In this document: positions 1-12,100 of the stretch, in pieces
How the letters are laid out: each line of letters opens with the position of its first letter
Numbering within the stretch: position 1 is the first letter of the stretch
DNA from: Mesocentrotus franciscanus
Taxonomy: Eukaryota > Echinodermata > Echinoidea > Camarodonta > Strongylocentrotidae
Assembly (NCBI GenBank): GCA_037976565.1
Contig: CP137675.1
Span: 20,858,446 to 20,922,445, forward strand
Reading direction: 5' to 3'
DNA length: 64,000 nucleotides
The notes under the pieces: generated by a model
The model's input: only the letters and a program-made list of their open reading frames with translations
What the model was told of the DNA's origin: nothing
Databases searched by the model: none
Program-made: the position numbers and the translations under genes

Positions 1-102
1 ATAGCAATATATTTTGCTTGGTTAGGGTTCTATACGCAAGCCCTTCTCTTTCCTGCAATTGTTGGTCTGCTTGTAACCATCTTTGTTGATGATAGCAATC
101 AG
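1..102 (+). CDS. ANO8: ANO8 exon (TM1), 5' end cut by window
   Basis: Frame 1 reads IAIYFAWLGFYTQALLFPAI and continues for 34 codons to a GTAAGG donor at 103. This is the conserved first transmembrane helix of anoctamins. The exon starts left of the window. It ends in phase 0, matching the next exon. Confidence 0.88.
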
Positions 103-3100
103 GTAAGGAGTAGCTGATATTGGAATGTTGATGTTCTGTGAATAATCCCATGTACAAAATTAATCAGATTTATAATTTTCAATGCGGTGAAACCCAGAGG
201 ATTGATCATTTACTCTCCAGTTGCAACATCCACCAGGCTCATAAAGGTTTAAAGGCTTGAAAGAGCTTGATGGTAACATAGTGGATTGGCTGTCATGCAG
301 CCTCCCTGAAGTTGACAACCACACGGTTGAACAAACAAACCTTGTTTCTTGGTTCTTGTGGCATTTAAGATGAATTACAAATTTAAAGAAGAAACCATGT
401 AAATGTTACGATCTGTTCCCGTCCCTTCATTCCATCATTCCAACACTATCCAGACAAAAATGGGTGTTGATGCGGCTGATCTGTGCTGGAAGACATCACC
501 TGCTATGATAGAGGTGGGGTGGTGATGGGGCAGTGGTGTATCCAACATTTGGTGAAGCTAGTGTAGCTTCTCCTTGAAGGGCCAGGAAATATTCAGTGAA
601 ACTTGCCACAGGGGTACAAGAAATGAGCTGCCCAGACACATTTACTGAACCCCTGTCTTGGGAAGGTCCCGGCCCTATCCTTTATCAATTTCTAGATTTC
701 TAGATATGCCACTTGGGATATACAGAGCTAGGTAAAGGGTTAAAGACCAAATGAATGTTCAAATCAATTATTGATAATTAACAGAGCACATGCAATAACT
801 GCCTGATATGCACTCGATCCAATCCAAGACTGAAGCATTCTTGCGCAAACCAATTTTCATGAGTTTATCAAATAAGCCAGTGCTCACTCAAGCATACCAT
901 ATTGTGAATACTTGTAGTGCCATTAGATTGTATAGACCCTCACCCGTATCTTCATAAGGGAAAAAATCATGCAGATACTGTAATATTATAATTTTGTTGG
1001 AGGATATTGTCAAAGTGTGTACTTTTTTCTGATATGCACTGTATTTGTAAAGTGCTCATGAACGAGACATATGATGCTGATACCTCTCAATGTAGACCAC
1101 ACACAATCTTGGTTTGTTTTCTTATTCCAAACATTATATATGTATAAACCACAAATGTGAGACATGTATATTATGCAACATTCAGAATTGTCTAAACTGA
1201 CATCCTTTTTTTTTTCATCAGTTGAATCAAGACAGGAGTGTGGTGTTTGTCTCGTTCTGTAACATTACCTGGGCTTCTCTTATACTGGAGGTATGGAAGA
1301 GAAAGGGATCTGCTCTGGCCTACCGATGGGGAACTTTAGACTCCAAACATGAGCTTATTGAAGAGCCACGCCCTCAGTTTAAGGTATGTTTAGTGAGGCA
1401 AGATGAATGTTGATCTGTTTCATTGTGTTTGGGTTATCTTTCTGTCCTACTATCTCATTATTGTGATGACTCAAGAATCATTTGTTGCTTGTATGTGTCA
1501 TTGTAGGGAAATTAACTGAAAAGATTTTGAGACAGTAGCCCAAATGTCATAGAAATATTAGGGTTTTATGCTTCTTATCCCTTTTTGTCAAGAATCATAT
1601 AGCCAAGATGGTCAACAGTACTAATATGCAACACAAAAGAGATGAACTGATAAATTATTTATTGTGGTAAATCATTAAAATTGTCCACCAGTGGATTATT
1701 ACTATGTTGTGATATATAACAAAATGGATGCTCATTTTCCTGCATTTAAATAGGCAGTGCATGTTAAAATAAAAGACACAAAATGACCTGACGAATCCAA
1801 TCATTGAATCACTAATAGTGTATTGTACCATTGGTGTTTTACTTTGTTGATAGGGAGACTTGGTTGTGAACAGTGTATCAGGCAAGCTGCAGCCTTACTA
1901 TCCTGCTTGGAAGCGCAATGTCTTCAGATACTTTGTAACACTCCCAGTCATCTTACTCTGCTGCATCATCGCGTTTGTCTCAATGTATCTCATTCTAGAG
2001 TTCCAGGAGTGGGTCAATTCTCACATTCAGCAAAACAATTGTTATTGGTAAGTAACTTATGAACTTTAGTTTGCTCATTATTATTGTTGGAAGGATGGCA
2101 ATAATTTTTTAATGACGTTACTTGAAGAAAAAAATATGTTCTTGTAATATTTTCTGTTTTTTATTTATTTTCCCTTTTTGACAAAATATGGCCACAAAAA
2201 TCTGTGTGTAAACAGAACACAATACCACTGTGCATTGCATCTGAAATTCCAGAGCTCTGATTGTAATCCAGAGTCATGAATCAATGGAAATATAACTATT
2301 ATCAACCATATATTTCCAAGTATCTTCAGTACAAAATGCTCATGAAAAAGTTGTTGATACCATACCTGACTTTAGTTGTCAAAAGGACATTAAGCTGAAA
2401 TGTTTAAAACTGTGAAATGCCTAGTCAAATATTTCATCCGAGGTGTAATAAATGTTTTGTCCCCAAATTAATTTTGTGCTTGCAATATTTACTGTGATGT
2501 AGACTTTGATTGGATCACTGTTTGACTGTGCCTTATCTATGTGAGGGTCTTGGATCATTCCTTCCACGTATCATGTTTGGCTGTGTGTTTCTCTTCTTCT
2601 CTTCTCTTTCATTATTGTGATGCAAATTAATCAACTGATATATATTGACTTTGTATTGTTGTATGATTCAACTCTATCTATTTTGTTTAATATTGTATGG
2701 AAATAAATACTATGTACATAATATGATATACATGTACATGTAGTTGGCAGTATATTGTTAATGTAATATCATACATCTTTTTTTTTCTTCTTTTTTTTTA
2801 AACCAACAAAAATGATAGTCATTTCATGCCAATAAGTGCAGGTACATGCATCCTGCAAAACGCTATTCTGTTTTTGTATTGTTCTCTACAATTTAAAACT
2901 AGGTAATGTGTAATTGAAAAAGTTAAAAGAATAAATCAATTAATGCATGGTTTTTTCCTCAGGTGGGTGGGTTACATTCCGAAGATCATCCTTACCGTTG
3001 TGATCAGCGTGAGTGACATTGCTTTTAAGAAGGTGGCCTACTGGCTGAATAGGATGGAAAACTACCGTCTTCAGAGCATGCATGAAAATCAACTCATTCT

Positions 3101-6100
3101 TAAACTGGTTACGGTAAGGACACATCATGATGTACTGCAAGGACTTGTTAAATACAGAGAACGTATACCTAAGGCCCCTAAAAAAAAATTGTCTTGACAC
3201 AATTAAAGGTATTTTGGCCTGGATGGACATTGCACTAGCTCTCATATACACCCACATTATGTCATAAATAACAACAAATACTTTTACATTTACGTCAGAA
3301 GCATGCATAGTCCCTGGGATTTATGCGGGTCTTTGATCCTTTATCAACCTATCCCAAAGTCTAAAATATGTGTAAGTCACATTTTACATAATTTTAATGA
3401 AATACTAGGTGAATTTTACTCTTAATTTAAAAAATCTTCTTTTTCAACCTACCGGTATTACAGATGACTCTGTCAAAAACAGGCATAGTCCTAGGGACTT
3501 ACGGTGGTATTTATTGAAATATGGGTTTTAAATGTTTTTTTAAGCTCTTTATCATTGCTATCATGCAAAAATTAGACTTCAAAAAGATGGAATCAGATAT
3601 GAAATATTAAGAAAAAGGAGATATGTTTTTGTGTGTTAACCTATGGTGAACGTATATTTTTTCAAGCCCCTTTTCTTCACTCAGTAATTTTCACCTGCAA
3701 ATCGTACTACAAAAGTAAGTCAGAGTCAATTGTATTGATACAATTAAAGGTCTTTGCTTTGTCAGACTTGGGTTCTGTGTGCAGGGTTTAATGCTATCCT
3801 TTATTTTCTTTATACTCCTTAACCGTTAACCTATAATATATCCAGTAAAGTTTTATGAGGTTGATTTCTAACATTCTATCCATACACAATTTTTGTCTTC
3901 AGGTGAAATTGGTACATTTTCAAAAATCCCTGCTTGAGACTAAAGGTTGATAGAGTTATTACCACAAAGGGTTAAACTAAACTTTGGAATTCTAAATTTT
4001 AACCCAGGATTATATTGGCAAGATAGACTAGCGCTAACCCACACTTAACCCAGGGTCTAGTTAAACTTGGCTATCAGAACATGGCATATATGTTTAAATT
4101 TTGTCTTCATCTTTAGTTTTCCATTGTTTATTTCATGTGCAAGTTGTTTCGTTTCTTATTTCAAAGAAAAGTATAACAATATACATATTTGCACTTGCAC
4201 AATAACAATAAGTATATCCAAGTCCATTCCTATATGGGTTTAAGAGAGGTTTTAAATATTTTGTTATTCTAAAAACTACAAGAATATAAGATGAATAATA
4301 CCTACGGGAGAGGACGCTATTTGGGATACCATTGATTATATGAGTAGGTAATTTATGGGAAAAAGGTTGACATCTTTTGATCAAATTTGATCAAATCTAA
4401 CAACTTATCAGTCGGTGGGTATTGATTACTAACACAGTCTGATAAATGGAAAGTGCTGAGAAACAATATGCATATTTAGCTCTATGTAAATGTTATATAT
4501 TATTACTTTATAATTATTATTAATATTATTATTATTATTATTATTATCATTATTACTAATATTATTATTATTAGTAGTAGTATTATGATGATTAAGATAA
4601 GGCCTTGTTCAGATATGAAGTGGTAAACCGTGGTGATTTTTCATGATGACGTAATAGTATACAAATGATGCATGCGCACGAGTTCATTATCCGATCTATC
4701 CACACTCGAGTTGAGGCTGTGTGCATCTATTGCACGAAGCCGTTAGGCTGAGTGCGATAGATACACACAGCATCAACGAGGGTGGATAGATTGTATAATG
4801 AATGAATGAAAACAGGCATCATTTGTTTTAAACTACGAAACTCCTAGACCCTTGTTATGTTGATGTAAAAAGAATTCAATCAAGATTTTGTGACAGTATG
4901 GCTGACAAATAAATCTCTAGTTTAATAAGGCTTAATTTAGTGCGCACACATAGATATAGTAAGCGCACTTACCTCTATACCCATTTACGCATAGTGCTGC
5001 GCAAGAATAGGCCCATGCACACGCAGTATTAAGCACTGTAACCTCTACATGCACTACTGCGCACTGAAAAAGCGTGCAATAGGACTGGAAAATATTGCAC
5101 GCTTTTTCATAAAAAGCGTGCAATATGCTCAGTAAATGAATCACACGTGACCGCGCATGACCAATCATTTGATTAGGATCTGGGAGTGAGTTGTATAATA
5201 TCAAACGCTTCGTTTCTGTATCTTATTTAGTGAATTTGTGTAGGATCTTTGTTGCACTCAGTTGCCATACATTGACATGTAAAACAATTAATCGGTTACC
5301 TCTTCATATCTGAACGAGCTTTAACAAAGATGATGCTCTTGTCTGTTTGCATTCATACAGGTGCAGTTTATCAATCATTTCCTGGCATTGTTCTACATTG
5401 CCTTCATTCTCAAAGACATGACAAGACTTAGAAATGTAAGTATCCTTTGAAAATCACCTACATCTTCGTTTAGGATTCAGTTCAAATTCCAGTAGTGATG
5501 CTAAAGTCATGGTTTGTTATAATTTTACCTTTTGGTCAGGATGCAATGTTAGTCGCAACCATTTAATTACCGGTAACTCAAAGATAGATTAATTGCACTT
5601 TTAGTATTATACTCTTGAACGGAGATACAACAGTACCTACTGGCAAGTTCCTCTTAAAGAAAGCAGAAAAACCAGGAAGCAGTTTGATTGAAGTCAGATG
5701 AAATCAGATGAACAACAAGCAATTTATCAATTGCTTAAATCATATATTACAAATTATATTGGGGTTCTAATTTCACTGCTATGTACATGTACTATTGGAG
5801 TACAAAGATTAACACTTAAGCCATCAGTTTGTATACATGTACATGACAAATTTTGACAATCCCTTTTTAAGATTTCTACCGTTAATTGTTTATGAAGGTC
5901 ATGTGCCAATGTTACTTTGTTGATAGAAGTTGTTTCATCTACATGCCATTTAATGTTTGTACAACCATGACAGCATTCAAGGTTCTTCTATATTTACAGT
6001 ATTTGGGAACGATATTCATCCTTCGCCAATTGACTGGTAACTTCAAGGAGTCGGTTTTACCTTACATCACTGAGAAGCTGAAAGTCTACCGAATGACTTA

Positions 6101-9100
6101 CGTGACTGCCAGTAAATTCCATACTGATGAGGAAACAAGAAGACAACAAGACAAGTCAGAAGAAACAGAGAGACAAGGAGACATGTCAGAGGTAACCAAG
6201 AGACCAGGAAACATGTCAGACAGAACAATGAGACAAGAAGATATGTCAGACGAAACAAAGAGACAAGGAGACATCTTAGAGGGAACAGAGAGACAAGGAG
6301 ACATGTCAGAGGTAACAAAGAGACAAGGAGACATCTTAGAGGGAACAGAGAGACAAGTAGACATGTCAGAGGAAACTAAGAGACAAGAAGACATATCGGG
6401 AAGTGCATGTGGTAAATAAAAATTCAGTGAGATGCCTTTTCTATATTTTACACATATTTCAATTTGTATGCCTCTGCCCACCAAAGGTGGTGCCGGAGTC
6501 ATTAAGCTTTAAGGTTGTCCGTCCGTCTGTACGTCCCGCTTTCTCATTATCGCGACATCTCAAGAACCACTCGAGTTATGAACTTAAAACTTGATGATAG
6601 TATGTATCACCATAGGAAGACAATCTGATTAGATTTTGGGGTTAGTAGGTCAAAGGTCACAGAGGTCAACTTCTGAAATTCCAACTATTAATCTCGTTAT
6701 CGCAAAATCTCTAGAACCACCAGAGATTTGAGGCTTAAACTTGGTGATGATACGTAGTACTATAGGAAGAGGATCCAATTACAATTTGGGGCTAGTAGAT
6801 TGTAGTATAGAGTTCGTGGACACCATCTGCCTCTTCTCGTCCGTTTTTGATAGATCGGGAATTGCCTTCTTGATAAATTTGTATCATTGATATTAATCCT
6901 GAGTTAAAATTCATCAACTAATTTCTGCCTCCGTCAATCTGTTTGTCTGTTAGTCCATCTATTCCATCTGTTTGTCAGTAAGTCCATTTTTTTCTCCATC
7001 TGTTTATCCATCTGTTTGTTGGTCTGTTAGTCAATTTATGAATTATAAAAAGTTGGTACCCTTTTGTAACACCTTATAGGTTGGGAGACGGGTCATATGA
7101 TAAATGATTGTGAAAATACCAGATTTGAAAATTATACAATATGTGGTATAAATTGGTTGTTATGATTTAAGTGAATGGAAGCAGAGGCGTATAAGATAAA
7201 TATCTTGTTGTTTATATGGGCCCTGACATGAAATCATAGTAAACTTACAAACAAGCAAAACAAATCAATTGTATTTTTTCTTATTTGATATATGCAAATG
7301 TAAATCTGTAGGTTCCAGTGAAGAAATGTTCATCATCACCCAGGCTGAGCTGGAGTCAGAGATGCGCTCCTATGAGGTTAGTTCTCATTCATTTATACAA
7401 TATTTTGTGTGCATGAAATGTTCACAAATTTTATCACAGGTTCAGATTGGCGCAGACTGATTTTATGCCTCCGCTACGGTAGCCGGAGGCATTATGTTTT
7501 CTGGTTGTCCGTCCGTCCGTACGTACGTCCCGTTCTCGTGATCGCGTTATCTCAAGAACCGATGGATGGATTACCGCCAAACTGTATGTATCTTGCAGAG
7601 CTAATGAACTGATTAGATTTTGGGGTCATGAGGTCAAAGGTCACAGGGCTCATTATGTATGCAAAAATAGCTCGTGATCGCGTTATCTCAAGAACCGATG
7701 GATGGATTACCGCCAAACTTGGGTCATGTATGTATCTTGCAAAGCTAATGAACTGGTTAGATTTTGGGGTCACGAGGTCAAAGGTCACAGGGCTCATTAT
7801 GTATGCAAAATAGCTTGTGATCACGTTATCTCAAGAACCGATTGAAGGATTACCGCCAAACTTGGGTCATGTACGTATCGATCTTGCAGAGCCAATGAAC
7901 TGATTAGATTTGGGGGTCACAGGGCTCATTATGTATCCTAAAATAGCTCGTGATCGCGTTATCATTAGGACCAACAGATGGATTACAATCAAACTTGAAT
8001 TTTAAAAATTGCTTCCATTTTGGTTTGTAAAATTGCTCTATGGCGGAGGCATCATTTTTCGACTGCGCGCAGTTGAAGTTCCATCTAGTTTTGTCTTATA
8101 TAAAATGTGCTCAAAATGCCCAAATGTCATGTTCCTATGGCCTTCCATTATTTTTGTTATGCATTTAAGAAGAAATATAGTATTTCAGTGTTGGTGAAAA
8201 GGTTTGATGGAAAAAAAAATTGGGGTCCAGAATTTCAGATCTGTGAACATTTCTTAACATTAGGTTTCTCCAAGTATCTTTATGTAAACGATATGCCACT
8301 ATGCCTCTATAAAAGAGATATTAAAGACCCTAATGTTTGTGTGAATGACATTAATCAGAATTCTTAATCACACCTGTTGTAACAAAAATTGAAGTTAATT
8401 TGAAAGCTTGCCCATGTTACCACATGCTTCATCTTGTGAAAGTGATCATAAATTTGTTGTTTGAGCTGAGATCCTGGTGAAATTCACAGAAATATTACAA
8501 GGTAAAACGACAACATCACCTACAAAAATTGAGAATGGTAGAGAACTTTTCAAGATGTTGCCAATCAAAATCTCTTTGCATTTTTTGAGACACCATGTAT
8601 GATGAAATATCAGTTTCTCCATTGCCCGTTACACAGCTTTTGTTGAGGATACAAACATGTAGCAGTCAGTGTGAGCTTTCAGTACCAGTGCAAACTGATA
8701 AGCTTCTTCCTTCATTCACTTTTAGGATACCTTTGATGATTACTTGGAGATGGTCATCCAGTTTGGTTATGTCATCCTCTTTTCATCTGCCTTTCCTTTG
8801 GCTGGGACATTTGCACTCATAAATAACACTGTTGAGATCCGTAGTGATGCATTCAAGCTCTGCTCTATTAAGCACAGGCCATTTGGACAGAGGGTCGAGA
8901 ACATAGGATCCTGGCAGGTCAGTAAACAATATCTTTGGTCCTTAAAGGGATTGGGTATCTTTGCTTCAGATTCTAAACAAAATCCTGGATTTAGCTCATG
9001 CTGCAATCATAATTATAAACCATTAGGTCAGTCAGGAATCCCATGACTTTTACAAGCCGATTGCCTGTCTGATTATCAATATATTTATGATTGGAATTCG

Positions 9101-12100
9101 AAATTTCAAAAACCGTTTTCCCAACGGTTTTTGTAACACTACAGTCTATTGGGGAAAGTGAGTATGGTAAAACCGGTCACTCAAAGATTTTTACTTTTTT
9201 GAAGCACTTCATTATCATTTTGAAGCACAATTTTTTTAGGGCTTCAATATTACACCATATCACAGACACAGACAATGATAAGAAATTTGGCCCAGTCTTG
9301 GTAAAGTTACAAGCACTGTACACAGAAAGATGTATATGGGACTACGCCACACGTGCACGACACGTGCACGACACGTGCGCGATATATATCAGGTCCAAAT
9401 ACATATAATAATTATAATACCAAATATATCAATTAGTAGGCGGTTTCCCGGCAAAATTTGTATCATCACGTAGTAGTCAAAACATATTCTTTCACATGAT
9501 TGGTAATGAGAGCTTCCATTTCATTTTTTGAGAGGGGGCCGTTTCCAAAACTGGTCTTTATCTTTAAACAATGCCTTTAAACCTCGTTCAGATATGCTGC
9601 AGTAAACCTCTGTGTTTTTTTAATTCAATTTACTTATAATTGTAATATTTTAATGATAATTATGATATATCTCTAGGGCTGTATGACCAGTGAACTTGGT
9701 AAGAGTATGTATCACTTCAGGAATATGAACTGGTTAGATTTTGGGGTCAGCAGATCCAAGGTTATAGAGGTCGATTTAAGTAAATTAGTTTTGGCCTTGT
9801 CATCTTGATATCGCAGTAGGAGCCCATAAACCATGAACTTCAAAAACGGTACCGAAAAGCTCTTGGTTTATATTCAGTGTAGATCAAAGATCACAGAGGT
9901 CAATTAGTGATGATTATGAGTTTTTAGTTCACAATGTATAAAAGTACATGGTAAGCAGAAGTTAGGAACAGGTCATGGGGTTAATGATAGTGAAAATTAC
10001 CATTAGTAAAGATTTTACATATATAGGAGAGAATGGTACAATGTAGTAATAATTAATGGAATATAGACTCCCCAGACAGAAGCATATTGGATACAAAGTT
10101 GATTTCATCTTGTTTTATTTATTGCAGCCACATAAACTATTCCATTGTGTGTTTATTTGTTTATTTAGCAAGCATTGGAAGTTATGGCTGTGATTGGAGT
10201 GATCGTGAATTGTGCCTTGCTAGGTATCTTTGGTCATGTGGGACAAGCCTTTCCAAGCCTTACACCTACTGGAGTCATTCTCTGCATTGTTGTCGTAGAG
10301 GTACATGTCATTTACGTATGTTCAATATCAAGGAAAATAAATGATATTTTGATTAGCATGTGAATAAATTACAAACATTACTGTTACTTGTTCTTTAAAA
10401 GTATACATATAAATAGGTTGTTTTTTAATGATAACTTTATTTTTCTAGATTTTTTCAGTCAACTTCATAAACGCAGAAAATTACCTGAAACTTAATGTAA
10501 TAATAATATTAAATGTTTTGATTCCAAACCAAGTTTTTCATGAGGATGAAACTACAAGCAATGGAAAACTTCTTTGTAAAGATATTTTGGCTTGCACATG
10601 GTGAATTTCTTTACAAATTGAAATTACTTGGACAAAATGGACAAATCCAGGAAGCCTAACATTCAAAGGTAGCCTTTTGTCCTAATTGCGCACTGATGAA
10701 TAGTAATAAGTCAGGATTAGGAGAGCTTGAGGAGTGTAAGAGGTCAAAGGTCTCAGGATCATTAAAGTGTAATAAAATCCCAGAAGATATCTCTTTACTG
10801 CAATAACTTTAATGCCATTGAAGCAATTTAAATCAAACTTGGCTCAAGTATGTATAAAAAGGTAAGAATTAATTCATTGGATTTAAAGGTTGAGATATGA
10901 TAGGTAAAAGGTTGTTGGGTCATCAAGGTGTAAAGGTCACAGAAAATATATTGTTACTGTGATAACTTGAAACAATTTTATTAAACTTTGGTTCGAGTAC
11001 ATATATGTACATTTATAAGCATGTATGATATCAAAAGTCAAAGATCACAGGATTATGATAGTGTTAAAAATCCCAGAAAATAGAATAACTTTGCAAAATG
11101 AACCAACTTAAAGAAGAAATAAGTATGTAGATTATGAAAAGATTAAAAGAAAACAAGATTGGGTTTATGATGTCATATGTTAAAGGTCACAGGGTCATTG
11201 ATCAATAAATATATGCAAAGGCATATTGGAGCAAGGTCACATTCATCATTTTCTGTTATATTCTTCCACTATGACAGATTAAAAAAGGCTCACAAATTAT
11301 GTTTAACCTATCCCAGAACTCAGCCTTGTTTGTTGTTGCAGGGAAGAAAAACACAAATTTTCAGATTCATTTCATCATATCAAAATTTGATCCTTCCATG
11401 ATTGTCACTTGTTTGTTTGTTTAATCAGCATGTGATTCTAGCTGCCAAGCAAGCTATTTCATTGAGCATACCTGATGTACCTCACTGGGTGTCCATAGAG
11501 ATGGCTAAACTGGAGTACAGGAGACGTGAAGCTCTGAAGGTAGGTTCTTCATGAGGAAATATTGTTATTTTTACTAAATTATACCAATATTTTGCAGATG
11601 TTTCTGCTGTATATGTGCAAATATCTGTATAAAAATTAACAATAATCACTCTCCACATATAGCAAAAAATTGTAGGATAATATTGTTTCTACTACCGGGT
11701 ATTTAAAAAAATAAAAAAACTGAAAAGATGCACAATTTTTAGAGCAAATTTATCACTTTTTTTGTGTTTATGATGTTTTTTGGATACCACATTAGTCAAA
11801 TCACACAAAGAACTGGCTACATCAATACTACAACAAATATTACTAAGAAAAGTTATTTCATTTATTACTTCATGTCTAGTGCAAAAGATGTGCAAGTTAT
11901 GGAATTTCACCAAAAATCCAAACAGGTCTTAAACATGGCAATTATTCATCCCATGGGACACGATTTGGCAGTGGGAACATACAAATTCTTAAACTAGACA
12001 TTTCAGACATTACAAAAAGCTTCGTTAAAAGATGTATCTCGATAGGGCATGGGAACCCTTATTTCCGACTTGATTACAAATTGAGGACTGCATTAACTAA

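Noticed and set aside
6067..6502. Minus-strand frames opposite the ANO8 repeat exon
   Set aside because: They are shadows of the 30-bp minisatellite; the + frame has matching splice phases and family similarity.
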